62,021 nucleotides of DNA from Paracidovorax valerianellae (lineage in GTDB: Bacteria > Pseudomonadota > Gammaproteobacteria > Burkholderiales > Burkholderiaceae_C). The notes under the pieces are model-generated. The model did not search any database, was not told the origin of the DNA, and worked only from the letters and a program-made list of their open reading frames with translations. Where the stretch lies: positions 1-62,021 of the forward strand of contig NZ_FMZC01000023.1 of the NCBI RefSeq assembly GCF_900102625.1. Direction: 5' to 3'. Of the stretch, positions 42,291 to 52,667 are shown piece by piece (position 1 is the first letter of the stretch; each line of letters begins with the position of its first letter). Made by a program: the position numbers and the translations under genes.

Positions 42291-42720
42291 GGCGCTCGAC
42301 TATGAAATTGAAGTGGCGACACTGGCGACCACACCGGGGGTCTATGCGTCTGGCCACGTCCTGGCCCTGGCAGGAGGCACGAAGTGGAGTTCGTCCACCG
42401 GCACGCCGGTCACCGATATCCGCGCAGCCGCCGACGTGGTGCGCAAGAAGATCGGTAAGCGCCCGAACCGCCTGACGCTGAGCGCGGATGCCCTCAGTGC
42501 TCTGTCCACCAATCCCGAGGTGAAGGGTTACCTGCCCAACTCCAACCTGGGTCCGGCCAGCATCGAACAGCTCAAGGTCATCCTCAACGTGGAGCAGATC
42601 ATCGTGGGCGATGCCGTGTGAGCCGACTTCGCCCGCAAGCGCGCCGAGGAAGAGGCTGCGGCGACTCAGGCAGCCGCTGCCGACAGCAAGGCCAAGGCGG
42701 ACGCTAAGCCCAAGAAGTAA
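42291..42720 (+). pseudogene. Major capsid protein remnant, 5'-truncated with an internal stop
   Basis: From about 42291 the frame reads LALDYEIEVATLATTPGVYA, ALAGGTKWSSS, VRKKIGKRPNRLTLSADALS and GPASIEQLKVILNVEQIIVG, which is the middle of a Mu-like major capsid protein. A TGA at 42619-42621 ends it, and the same frame then continues with FARKRAEEEAAATQAAAADS to a TAA at 42720. The start and probably an internal stretch are gone. The 5' break coincides with the truncated portal gene. Confidence 0.75.
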
Positions 42721-42762
42721 TTCCACAGCCATTGAATCCCAACACTGACAGGAGCCCATCAC

Positions 42763-43137
42763 ATGGCATCGCAGAACAATACTGGCCGCCAGTTCGACAA
42801 GCAGCACGCCGTCACGGTGGTGGCCACGGCCGCGCTGGCCGCCTACCGATTCTTTGCCTATGACGGGGGCTACCCCACCGCCGCGGGCGGCCCCAAGGAC
42901 GTGCAAGGGGTGTCGGAGACCGCTGCCGAGGTCGGTGATGCCTTTAGCGGCGTCACCAGCTACAGCTATCTGGTCGAGGCTGGCGAGGCGATTGCCTTCG
43001 GCGCCTTGGTCAAGCCCGACCTGGTCGGCAAGGCCGTGGCCGGCTCTGCCGCCGATCACTGCGGCCGCGCATTGGGTGCGGCCACGCAAGCGGGCCAGCT
43101 GATCGAAGTGCAGCTCTACAAGCACGTCCACGCCTGA
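42763..43137 (+). CDS. Phage head decoration protein (DUF2190)
   Basis: The 124-residue protein, with AGGAG before the ATG, carries the DUF2190 pattern DVQGVSETAAEVGDAFSGVT and GEAIAFGALVKPDLVGKAV. Proteins of this family cement or decorate the capsid surface. Confidence 0.85.
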   Translation: MASQNNTGRQFDKQHAVTVVATAALAAYRFFAYDGGYPTAAGGPKDVQGVSETAAEVGDAFSGVTSYSYLVEAGEAIAFGALVKPDLVGKAVAGSAADHCGRALGAATQAGQLIEVQLYKHVHA

Positions 43138-43155
43138 TCGATCTCGCCCGCCACC

Positions 43156-43650
43156 ATGCACTACGCCAGCGTCCAGGACATGATCGATCGCTTCGGGGAG
43201 CGCGAGCTCATCGAGCTTACCGATCCAGAGCTCACAGCCGTTCAAACGGCCAAGGCCGAACGCGCACTGGGCGATGCCCAGGCGCTGGCTGATGGCTTTG
43301 TCGGCCGCGTCTACCAGTTGCCCCTGGCCGGCTGCCGCAAGCCAGCACCGGTGCCGGGCAACCCTGGCGCGGTGGAGTTCGTGCCCCCGCCCCAGCTCAC
43401 CCGCGTGGTGTGCGACGTGGCGCGCTACTACCTTTATGACGACCTGGCACCAGAGCATGAGGTCTACCTGCGCTACAAGGCGGCCGAGCGCGAGCTCGGG
43501 CAGATCGCCGAGGGCAAGTCCGTGCTCTCCTGTCCCTGGGGCGGCGCGCCTGGCACGTTGGTGGCCGGCGATGCACCAGGCGATGCGGAGGTGTTCTACG
43601 GCTTCAGCCCGCGCAGGATCACCGACGACAGCACGCGGGACTACGCATGA
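43156..43650 (+). CDS. Phage head-completion protein (DUF1320, Mu gp36-like)
   Basis: The 164-residue protein begins MHYASVQDMIDRFGERELIE, the standard start of DUF1320, with RVVCDVARYYLYDDLAPE further on. It is probably a head-tail connector adaptor. Its stop overlaps the next start (ATGA). Confidence 0.88.
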   Translation: MHYASVQDMIDRFGERELIELTDPELTAVQTAKAERALGDAQALADGFVGRVYQLPLAGCRKPAPVPGNPGAVEFVPPPQLTRVVCDVARYYLYDDLAPEHEVYLRYKAAERELGQIAEGKSVLSCPWGGAPGTLVAGDAPGDAEVFYGFSPRRITDDSTRDYA

Positions 43651-44117
43651 GCACGCAGGACCAGACCGTCGCCGAAGCCAACGATTTCATGGCCCTGGAG
43701 CCGCGCCTGGTCGAGCTGGTGCGCCAGGCCGTGGGGGGCATGAGCCCGGCCGTACACGTGCTCACGTCGGCAGAGATCGCCGACATCAAGGAAACAGCGC
43801 AGCGCACGCCGGCGGTGCATGTGATCTATGGCGGCTACCGAATCAGCGATGACATCGGCATCGCCTGGGAGCTCACGCACACCTGGTATGTGGTGGCCGC
43901 GGTCAAGAACGTGTCCACGGTGCGCAGCGGTGAGGCCGCGCGCAAAGGGGCGGGCGTGCTGGCGGCCCATGTCGTCGGCGCCCTGGCGGGCGCACAGGTG
44001 CAGGGTGCCACCAAGCCGCTCACCCTCATTTCCCCACCCCCTGCGCGCTACTCGGCCGGCTTCCAGTACCTCCCCTCGGCCATCTTGGCCACCACCGTTT
44101 TTCGCAAACCGCAATAG
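43647..44117 (+). CDS. Phage Gp37-type tail-terminator-like protein
   Basis: The 156-residue protein shows VVAAVKNVSTVRSGEAARKG and PARYSAGFQYLPSAILATTV, as in the Gp37 group of Mu-like phages. By position (after DUF1320, before the tube) it should close the top of the tail. Translation is coupled to the gene before it. Confidence 0.75.
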   Translation: MSTQDQTVAEANDFMALEPRLVELVRQAVGGMSPAVHVLTSAEIADIKETAQRTPAVHVIYGGYRISDDIGIAWELTHTWYVVAAVKNVSTVRSGEAARKGAGVLAAHVVGALAGAQVQGATKPLTLISPPPARYSAGFQYLPSAILATTVFRKPQ

Positions 44118-44125
44118 GAGCCAGC

Positions 44126-44878
44126 ATGGCAGCCAACGAAATCATCAAGCGCACCTACGCCCCGAGCGGCCTGGTCGGCAAGATCTACGCATCGCCCTAC
44201 GGCTCGGCCGCGGCGCTGATGCCGATCGGCAACGTTCTCGAAGCATCGACCGAGCAGGCCGAGTCGGTCGAGAAGCAAGACGACATGACAGCCGTGGGCG
44301 GCGGTGTGCACGCCGAGATCCGCCGCGTCACCGGCGTCACGTTCAAGGCCAAGCTCGCGGACCTGAACCTCGTGAACATGGCGCGTGCGGTGTTGGGCAC
44401 GGTGAACCCACAGGATGCGGGCACCGTGGCCGACGTCCCCTATGTCGCCCGGCTCGGTGGCCTGATCCCGCTGCCCCACATCAACGTCAGCAGCCTGGTC
44501 CTCAAGAAGGGCTCGACCGTGGTCGCCTCGGCAGGCAACTTCGATCTGCTGCCCGAGGGCATCTGGATCCGTGCAGACGCCGCGGCCCTGACCGAAGCCG
44601 ACGCCATCACCGTGAGCTACAGCTATGCGGACCAGGTGGTGATCGAAGCACTCACCAGCAAGGCATCGGAATTGACGCTGCGCTTCGGGGGACTCAACGA
44701 AGCCGACAGCGGCCGAGCGGTGGTGATGGATCTGTGGCGCGTGAGCCAGGGCGTGACCAAGCAGCTCACCCTGATCAAGAAGGGGTTCGGTGCGCTGGAC
44801 ATCGAAGGCGAAGTGCTCCAGGACCCCACCAAGAGCGGCGTGGGCATCAGCCGCTACATGCGCACGATCCACGTCTAG
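44126..44878 (+). CDS. Major tail tube protein (siphovirus-like)
   Basis: The 250-residue protein is beta-rich: IKRTYAPSGLVGKIYASPYG, then GVTFKAKLADLNLVNMARAV and an Ig-like C-terminal half (LTLRFGGLNEADSGRAVVMD). Position before the tape measure gene and composition point to the tail tube. The absence of a sheath protein suggests a flexible, non-contractile tail, unlike Mu itself. Confidence 0.77.
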   Translation: MAANEIIKRTYAPSGLVGKIYASPYGSAAALMPIGNVLEASTEQAESVEKQDDMTAVGGGVHAEIRRVTGVTFKAKLADLNLVNMARAVLGTVNPQDAGTVADVPYVARLGGLIPLPHINVSSLVLKKGSTVVASAGNFDLLPEGIWIRADAAALTEADAITVSYSYADQVVIEALTSKASELTLRFGGLNEADSGRAVVMDLWRVSQGVTKQLTLIKKGFGALDIEGEVLQDPTKSGVGISRYMRTIHV

Positions 44879-44893
44879 GACGTGGCGGCCTGG

Positions 44894-45052
44894 CTACTTG
44901 GCCTGGCCGAGAAAAAGCCGCAGGAGGCTCCAGGCCAGGTAGCCCACCAGGCCCAGCACCGCCACGGCGGCAACCACCATGCCTGCGCGCACGGACGCAC
45001 CCGCGCCCACCAAGAAGGCGATGCAGAAGACGAAGGCGATCAAGCGCGGCAT
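44894..45052 (-). CDS. Small membrane protein antisense between tube and tape measure genes
   Basis: The 52-residue frame (MPRLIAFVFCIAFLVGAGAS...) has two membrane helices separated by VRAG and ends LLRLFLGQAK. It fills the only gap in the tail module, on the opposite strand, and lacks a clear Shine-Dalgarno. It could be a superinfection or holin-like protein, or a chance frame. Confidence 0.42.
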   Translation of the reverse strand: MPRLIAFVFCIAFLVGAGASVRAGMVVAAVAVLGLVGYLAWSLLRLFLGQAK

Positions 45053-45074
45053 GCCCGCATTGTAGGAATCCACG

Positions 45075-48000
45075 GTGGACAAGCAAGCGAGATACGAGAT
45101 CCGGGCCGATGTGAAGGGACGCGAGTCGATCCTGGGCCTGGCCGACGACCTCGAAGGCGTCTCCAAGGTCCTTTCCGAGGATCTGTCCAAGCAGGCCACC
45201 GCCACAGCTGCGCGCCTGCGTGAGCTGGCAGAGCAGGATGCCGCGATCAGCGCATTCAACCGGCTGCAGGCCGAGGCCCGCGAAGCCGGCCGCGCACTCA
45301 AGACCGCAGAGACGGAAGCCAGCAACTTCGGTAAGCAGGTCACGGCCATGGGGCCGCCCACAGCGCAAGAAGCGGCAGCGCTGCAGCGGTTGCAATCGGC
45401 GGCGGAAGCGGCGCGCACGACCTTCGGTCAGCAGCAGCAAGCACTTGCCGGTGCGCAGAGCGAACTGCAGCGCTACGGCATCGCGGGCCAGAACGCCCAG
45501 GCGGCCCAGCAGCGCCTGCGCCAGGAAGTGGCGCTGGTCCGCGACTCGGTGCAGGGCCTGGTGCCTGCATACCAGGGGGCGGCCACCGGAGCGCAGAACG
45601 CCGGCACCAGCATGGGCCGTTCGCACCGGGCGATCGGCGATGGCGTGGAGTCCATCAGCCAGCAGCTGTCCCGGCTGCAGAGCTTCTACGCTGGGTTCGC
45701 CGGCCTGCAGGGATTCAAAGTCATTGCCGCGGACCTGGCAAAGACAGCGGACGAGGTCAACAACCTGCAGGCACGCCTCAAGCTGGTCACGGGCGAGGGC
45801 GACAACTTCACGCGCAGTTGGCAGGGCGTTACCGAGGTGGCCTTGCGCACGCACAGCGCACTCGAAGAGACGGGCGTGCTGTTCAGCCGCCTCGCGCAGG
45901 CCGGCAAGGATGCCGGGCTCTCCACGGCCCAGGCGAGCGCTCAGAGCCTGGCGCTGACCGAGACGATCAACCAAGCCATCCAGCTGAGCGGCGCTGGCGC
46001 CCAAGCCTCCAGCGCCGCCATCACGCAGCTGGTGCAGGGTCTGCAAGGCGGCGCGCTGCGGGGCGACGAATTCAACTCCGTCATGGAGCAAAGCCCGCGC
46101 CTGGCGCGTGCCCTGGCCGATGGGCTGGGCGTCACCACCGGCGAGCTGCGCAAGATGGCCGAGGCCGGCCTGCTCACCAGCGACACCGTCATCAAGGCAC
46201 TCAAGGGCCAGAGCCAGACGGTGGCCGGCGAATTCGCCAAGCTGCCGCCCACCGTGGGCCGCGCATTGCAGGATCTGTCCACGCAATGGACGCTGTACGT
46301 GGGCGAAACTGACAAGGCCACGGGCGCGAGCGCAGCTGCAGCGAAGGGCATCGAGGCGCTGGCAAGCAATTTACGAACCGTTGCAGGCTTGTTGATTGAT
46401 GCTGGGCAGGCAGTGGCGGCGTTTAGTGCGTTGCGCCTAGCGCAGCATTTTTTGGGCATCGGCGCGGCAGCACAAGGGGTGGCGACTGCAACAGCAGCGA
46501 GCACTGCAGCCACTGCAGCAAACACCGCCGCCACAGCGCAAAACACTGTCGCCATCGCGACCAACGCGGCAACAAAAGTGGCCAATACGGCAGCGACGAG
46601 CGCCAATGCCACAGCCAATGCTGCTGCGGCTTTGAGTACGAACCGGTTTGCTGGTGCGTTCTCAGGGTTAGGCGCGCAGGTGCGCGCCGCCTCGGGGGCG
46701 GTATCTGCTGGCACGGGTGTCCTGGGGCGGTTCGCGGGGATGCTGGGTGGCCTGCCTACGTTTGCCTTGGTTGCCATAGCCGCCAACTTCAAAGACATCG
46801 GCACATGGATCGGCGAGAGCGCCGCCAAGCTGACAGGCTACAAGGACCGCACGGAGGAACTCGCCCGGGCGGAGAAGCTGCAGGCGGACATCGCCAAGGA
46901 GGCGGCTGCCGATCGGGAGCGTCTGGCGGTATCTATTCAGGTTGCGATTGATCGCACGTTTGATCTGTCGACGGCCGCGCGTACCAGCGTGACAGAGTTC
47001 GAAAAGCTAACCAAGGAAGGCAACAGCACCGCCGAGGCCTTGAAGAAGGCCACTGACTCGTTCGATCTGAACAAGGCGCAGGGCATTCGTGACTTCTCCG
47101 CGGCGCTCGAAAAGCTCTCTGCCGATGGAAAAATCACCGTAACGGAGTTGCAGGCCGCTTGGGCGCAGGCACTCAATGGCAAAGACCTTGCTGACTTCGA
47201 AATCAAGGCGAGGATGGCCTTTGGTGCCGCCCGAGCAGAGGCCGAGAAAGCTGCAGTTGCAGTGCAAGCTGCTATCGCACGAGGGGTAAACGGCGATGAG
47301 CTCACGGCTCTGAAGGCGAAGGCTGAGGCAACGTTTGCGGTCCTCACGCGAGAAAGCTCCCGCGCCGCGCAGTTGACGGACAGTCTGCTGCGAGAGGCCG
47401 TGCGCCGCACAGGTCTGGAATACGAACAGCTGCAGGGCAAGATCGGCTCGGTCTCTCGCAGTGCGATCAACGATGTAGAAGCCATCGTGAATGGGCTGGA
47501 TAGCCTCAAGGCGCAGGGAGTGGATACCGGTCGGGTGCTGGTTGCAAGTCTGTCCAAAGCGATCGAAACGGCCGATGGTCAGGCCGCGATCGACAACCTG
47601 CGCGGTCGCATCGAGCAACTCCGCAAATTGCTCGGAGACAAGATCACCGACGGGCTGCTCGACCAGGCGCGGGAAAAAGCCAATGAGCTGAAAGATGCCA
47701 TGGACAAGGCGACTCCGGCGATCAACAGCGTGCGAGAAGCAATGAAGCAGCTCGGCATCACGTCCGATGAGTCGCTAAAGAAGACCGCGGCGAATGCCAA
47801 GGAGGCCTACGACACGCTGACGGCCAGCGGCACGGCCAGCGCTCGCGAGCTCGGCGAAGGCTTCCGGAAAGCAGCCGAGGCGGCCATCGCTGCCAACAAA
47901 GGCATTGCACCCGCCTGGGTCGAGGGCCAGGCCGCCGTGCGTGGCTTCAAGGTGGTCACCGATGAAGCGGGGAAATCCTCGCTCGAGCTGGCCAATGCCG

Positions 48001-48644
48001 TTGACCGGTCAGCAGCCTCCATGCGGTCCGGGGTCAGTGCGGCCAGCGCGAACACGGCTGCCGTCAGAGACATGGGCAACGCCTACACGGATGCCGGCGC
48101 AAAGGCGCTGGCCGCACAGGGGCAGTTCCTCGCCGCAGCGGCGGCACAAAAGTCCGCTGATACATCGGCATCCAGTATTACCAACCGCCCCCAGTCCGAA
48201 AACCAGTTCGCCTGGACGCGCCTGGCGATCGTGGACTGGCTCAAGCAAGCCGGCCTGGACGACGAGACGGCCAAGCAGATATCCGGCGAGTTCGTGGACA
48301 ACGAAGGCAACGTGCCGTACATCAACAACGGGGGGCAGATCAAGTACGCGGGCAGGAACAGCACGATGACCCAGGCCCTGTCGAAGGCCGCAGAGAAAAG
48401 CCTTTTCGCGTCCAAGCAATCGACGTCTCAGCCAACGACTCCGACGACCCCCACGACCCCGACCCCGACCACGCCTGGCGGCGGTGGAGGGGGTGGCGCA
48501 ACCTACGTCAACAACATCACGATCAACGGCGCAGGCGACTGGGGCGTGGTCCGCGGCACCACGCGCCACGTCGATGCCCAAAGCGCGCAGACCGAGATCG
48601 ATCTGCTGCGCGACCTCGCCCAGGCCAAGGGCGCCGCCATCTGA
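45075..48644 (+). CDS. Tail tape measure protein
   Basis: The protein is 1189 residues from GTG 45075. A coiled-coil N-terminus (about 20-160) is followed by the tape measure core, with ALEETGVLFSRLAQAGKDAG and GGALRGDEFNSVMEQSPRLA at about 255-350. An Ala/Thr-rich hydrophobic tract lies at about 465-560, further long helices run to about 1000, and a Thr/Pro run plus a Gly7 tract precede the final YVNNITINGAG domain. It sets tail length and sits inside the tube. The frame is intact. Confidence 0.92.
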   Translation: MDKQARYEIRADVKGRESILGLADDLEGVSKVLSEDLSKQATATAARLRELAEQDAAISAFNRLQAEAREAGRALKTAETEASNFGKQVTAMGPPTAQEAAALQRLQSAAEAARTTFGQQQQALAGAQSELQRYGIAGQNAQAAQQRLRQEVALVRDSVQGLVPAYQGAATGAQNAGTSMGRSHRAIGDGVESISQQLSRLQSFYAGFAGLQGFKVIAADLAKTADEVNNLQARLKLVTGEGDNFTRSWQGVTEVALRTHSALEETGVLFSRLAQAGKDAGLSTAQASAQSLALTETINQAIQLSGAGAQASSAAITQLVQGLQGGALRGDEFNSVMEQSPRLARALADGLGVTTGELRKMAEAGLLTSDTVIKALKGQSQTVAGEFAKLPPTVGRALQDLSTQWTLYVGETDKATGASAAAAKGIEALASNLRTVAGLLIDAGQAVAAFSALRLAQHFLGIGAAAQGVATATAASTAATAANTAATAQNTVAIATNAATKVANTAATSANATANAAAALSTNRFAGAFSGLGAQVRAASGAVSAGTGVLGRFAGMLGGLPTFALVAIAANFKDIGTWIGESAAKLTGYKDRTEELARAEKLQADIAKEAAADRERLAVSIQVAIDRTFDLSTAARTSVTEFEKLTKEGNSTAEALKKATDSFDLNKAQGIRDFSAALEKLSADGKITVTELQAAWAQALNGKDLADFEIKARMAFGAARAEAEKAAVAVQAAIARGVNGDELTALKAKAEATFAVLTRESSRAAQLTDSLLREAVRRTGLEYEQLQGKIGSVSRSAINDVEAIVNGLDSLKAQGVDTGRVLVASLSKAIETADGQAAIDNLRGRIEQLRKLLGDKITDGLLDQAREKANELKDAMDKATPAINSVREAMKQLGITSDESLKKTAANAKEAYDTLTASGTASARELGEGFRKAAEAAIAANKGIAPAWVEGQAAVRGFKVVTDEAGKSSLELANAVDRSAASMRSGVSAASANTAAVRDMGNAYTDAGAKALAAQGQFLAAAAAQKSADTSASSITNRPQSENQFAWTRLAIVDWLKQAGLDDETAKQISGEFVDNEGNVPYINNGGQIKYAGRNSTMTQALSKAAEKSLFASKQSTSQPTTPTTPTTPTPTTPGGGGGGGATYVNNITINGAGDWGVVRGTTRHVDAQSAQTEIDLLRDLAQAKGAAI

Positions 48645-48658
48645 GGCAAGGCAACACC

Positions 48659-49054
48659 ATGATCACCCTCACCTACAACGGCACCACGGCCCACATCAGC
48701 GATCGCCTGCAGTGGACCGACGAATTCGGCTGGAGCCCGGTCGACCAGGCCACGGCCTACAGCACCACCGGCGCGCTGCTGGTGGACGTCGCGCTCAAGC
48801 AAGCGGGCCGCCCCATCACCCTGGTCGGTACCGACACCGCCGCCTGGATCACCCGGGCGCTGTGCACCACGCTGCAGGCCTGGGCCCGATTGCCCGGCAT
48901 CGAGCTCGATCTGGTACTGCGCGGCGACACCTACCGCGTGATGTTCGACCACGCGGGCGGAGGCTTTCAGGCCCAGCCGATCCACAAGCTCGAGGACGGC
49001 GAGATCACGCCCGAGCTGCTCTATCTCCCCACCTTCAAGCTCTTCGAGGTCTGA
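48659..49054 (+). CDS. Phage tail assembly protein (131 residues)
   Basis: The protein begins MITLTYNGTTAHISDRLQWT and is a small beta-rich protein with VDVALKQAGRPITLVGTDTA. Its place after the tape measure gene matches a distal tail or tail-tip adaptor. I do not know the family name. Confidence 0.7.
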   Translation: MITLTYNGTTAHISDRLQWTDEFGWSPVDQATAYSTTGALLVDVALKQAGRPITLVGTDTAAWITRALCTTLQAWARLPGIELDLVLRGDTYRVMFDHAGGGFQAQPIHKLEDGEITPELLYLPTFKLFEV

Positions 49055-49059
49055 TTTTT

Positions 49060-52000
49060 ATGCCCATCCTGGACGGTGACATCCACCTTTTCGCAAGCCG
49101 CGTGATGGCCGACGTGCCGGAGGCCGGCGGCGGGCCGACCGGCACCGTGATCCCCTACGGCGGCTCCAACAACGTTTTCCCCGACGTCACGGAGACCGAC
49201 CGCGCCGGCGGCAACGTGTCCATGCGGCAGCTGCACGTGGGCGTCCTCACCCCCAACACCGACGTGTACATGGGCAGCAACATCGTGCTGTCGCAGCTGC
49301 CCACCGATCCGCAGGTGAGCATCACGCTCGCCAAGTGCGGCCTGTTCGCCCGCCGCACCGAGATCGCCGCCGCGATCGCGGCCTATCTCATCGAAGGCAC
49401 CCAGTGGTCGGGCTACCTCCTCGAGGACCACGTGGTCGGCATGCGGTCCATCCAGATCTTCCACCGCCCCGGCACGCCCGCGCCGGACATCGGCCGCACC
49501 CTGGTGCTGACCTACCAGGCGGGCACGCCCACCGAGCGGGTCCAGTTCGTGCGCGTGACGCGCACCGAGACCGAACAGCGCACCTACACCTACGGTTCCA
49601 GCGGCGGATTCGTCGACTATCAAGGCTCGGTCACCAAGGTGAACCTGACCGACGCACTGCGCTACGCCTTCCCCGGCTCACCGCCATCGCGCGACTACGC
49701 GCCTGCTGCTGGCAAGGCCGTGATCCGCGACACCACCGTGGCCGATGCGGCCGTGTACTACGGCGCCTCGCCCCTGGCCGCGCCCACGGCGCTGGGCGAT
49801 TCGGTGCTGCGGGTGGCCAGCATTTACACCCAGCTGGTGCCCAGCTCGCGCACCGAGACCACGGCCCTGGATCAGCGCCCTGCAGCGGAGCGCACGATCG
49901 TGTTGGCAGACGCGCCGCGCCGCGTGGAGGTGGCCGTGGCCGCGCACACCCAGCGCACCAAGATCGGACAGAGCAATCGCGGATTCAGTTACGTGGCGAT
50001 GCTCAAGCCGCTGCCCGAGCCCGGCACCGTGGTCATCAGCTACCGGGCCCTGGGCAACTGGTACACGCTCACCGACGACGGCACGGGCGTGCTGGCCGGC
50101 TCGGGATCCGGCCGGGTGATCTACGCCACCGGCAGCGTGGACATGACGCTGCTTGCGATGCCAGACGACGCGAGCAGCATCATCATCCAGTGGGCCGAGC
50201 GCGTGGGCTACAACAACCGCTCGGCCCAGGGCGCGCAGGTGCGGTCGCCGGAGTACTCGTGGACGCTGGCCCATCCGGGCGCGACCCCGGGCGCCGTCAC
50301 CATCACCTGGCTGTCGGCAGGCCAGGTGCGCACCGCCACCGACAACGGCGCCGGCAAGTTCACGGGCGATGCGGCCGGCGAGATCGACTACCCCAGCTCC
50401 AGCATCTTCCTGCGCCCGCTGCAGATGATCGATGCCGGCGGATCGTTTGCCACGAGCTACACGGCGGCGGCGATGCAGGAGGAGGTCTTTACCGGGCCCG
50501 CCTTGGATCCGACCGGCTCGGCCACGATCACGCTGGCCCAGCAGCCGGTGGCCGGCAGCATCGAGGTGGCCTGGTCCACGGCGCAGGAGGTGAGCAGCAC
50601 CAGCGGCGCCAAGCTCACCAGCGCCAGCACGTCCAAGGCGCCGGAGGCGATCACCGCCTTGAGCTGGATGGAGGAGCCACTCTGGGAGCGGTACGGCAAC
50701 CTGGTCCCCGGCATGGCGGTCGAGCGCAAGGTCATCGACGGCCGGCCGTATGTCTCGGGCTTCCTCAACGTGATCGGAACGCTGACCACCACCAGCCGCT
50801 ACAGCCGCACGTCGGGCAGCGACACCACGAACTCCAACCGCGTGATCACGCTGCACCGCGCCACCGATGACGGTGCGGGCGGCTTCGCGGCGGGCCTGGG
50901 CACCGTGGCCTATGCGGCCAAGACCGTGGTCCTCAAACTGGTCAGCTACAGCAAGACCACGGAGAGCTACAGCAGCGACTACGAGGACGCGCAGGAGTTC
51001 GACCGCGTGTCCAGCCAGTCATCGTCGGGCAGCAACTCGGCCAAGGGCGGCGAGTACAGCACCGCGGCCGTGGGCGAGCAGATGCTGGGCACGGTGATCG
51101 TGCGCTACAAGGTCGCGCCCCTCGCGCCCAACGCCTACGAAGAAGAGTTCGCGCCGCCCGAAGTGGTGATCGACCTGTGCCGCTACACCACGGATCGCAT
51201 CGTGCCAGGCAGTGTGCGGTTCACCTGGATGGGCCAGAGCTACGACGACTTCGAGGGCATCCTCTACCGCGGCCGCACCAATGCTGCGCCCGGCGTCGTG
51301 AGCGGCACCGTGGACTATGGTCGGGGCCTGGCGCGCATGACGGACTACGTGGTGGCGGGCGCACCGACCGCCTTCGCGCTTGCCAGCCTGTGGACCCAGC
51401 GCAGCGCCTGGAACACGGCAAGCGTGTTTTTTCGGACGCAGAGCGCGCCCATCAAGCCCGGCGGCCTGGTGCTCACGCTGCTGGACCTGCAGGGCAATGC
51501 GCTCACGGCCACGGCGGGCCTGGATGGCAACTTCACGGGCGAGCACATGCGCGGTCGCATGGACTACGAGGCCGGCGTGGGCGAGTTGCAGTTCGGTGAC
51601 TTCGTGGTCGATGCGGACCTCACGCCCGCGCAGCAGGCCGAGTGGTGGTATCGCGCGGCCGACGTGGGCGCGGTCGAGGCCGGCAAGATCTGGCGCCCCT
51701 GGCCCGTGGACCCGACCACCTTGCGTTACAACAGCGTCGCGTATTTCTATTTGCCCCTGGACGCGGACATCCTGGGCCTCGATCCCGTGCGCCTCCCGCC
51801 CGATGGCCGGGTGCCGATCTACCGGGTGGGAAGCTACCTGGTGGTGGGCCACACCGGCACCGTGCCCGCGGCCACGTACGCGGCGGGACAGACGGTCTCC
51901 GCGGCCCGCACGCGGCTGTCGCGCGTGCACCTGGTCGGCGCCGACGGCAAGCTGATCCAGGCCGGATGGACGGCGGATCTGGACGCCGGCACCGTGCAGA

Positions 52001-52632
52001 TCGTGGACCCGGCCACCTGGGTGCAGCCGGTGCGCGTGCTGCACCGCATCGAGCAGATGGTCCGCGCGGCCGACGTGCAGATCGACGGCACGATCAAGCT
52101 CACGCAGCAACTGTCGCACGCGTTTCCGGCCGGGACCGTGGTGTCCTCGGCCCTCATGTCCGGCAACCTGGCCGCCCGCGCGCTGCCGGTGTGGGACCAG
52201 CTCAACTGGGATGGTGTGACTTGGCTCGATGCGGTCGGGCCCGCCGGTCCGGCACCGGCCACGTACAACGACGGCGCCTTCCCGGTGCAGGTGACCAATG
52301 CCGGCGCGCTGACCGAGCGCTTCGCGCTGCGCGTGCTGACCGGCAGCACGGACGTCGAGGTGATCGGCGAGCACGTGGGCAACGTCGGCACCTACAGCCG
52401 CAACACGGACATCGTGCCCATCAATCCCATCTCCGGCGCGCCGTACTTCGTCCTCAAGGCGGCGGGCTAGGGCAACGGCTGGGCGGCGGGCAACGTCCTG
52501 TTCCTGCCCACCGTGGGCGCGTACTACCCGTTTGCCGCCATCCGAGCGGTGCAGCCGGGCGTGGCGAGCGCCATCGACTACTCGTTTGAGCTGCTGCCCC
52601 GCGGCAACGTCGACCGTCCGCCCTCGGCCTGA
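49060..52632 (+). pseudogene. Large tail-tip protein interrupted by an in-frame TAG near its end
   Basis: Residues 1-1136 (49060-52467) form a large beta-rich protein beginning MPILDGDIHLFASRVMADVP, with repeated Ig-like blocks such as EYSWTLAHPGATPGAVTITW. A TAG at 52468-52470 is followed in frame by 53 more sensible codons (NVLFLPTVGAYYPFAAIRAV, then a DYSFELLP motif) to TGA 52632. The full protein was most likely 1190 residues, and CAG to TAG is the simplest change. Loss of the tail may harm function. Amber readthrough is the other option. Confidence 0.78.
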
Positions 52633-52667
52633 GCCCTTCCCATCACCACTAGACACCCAGGATCCAC

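Noticed and set aside
42291-43458. Open frame extending the portal gene by about 390 residues on the minus strand
   Set aside because: Those codons are the exact antisense of the capsid remnant, DUF2190 and DUF1320 genes, have Gly/Arg/His-rich shadow composition and no start with a ribosome-binding site.
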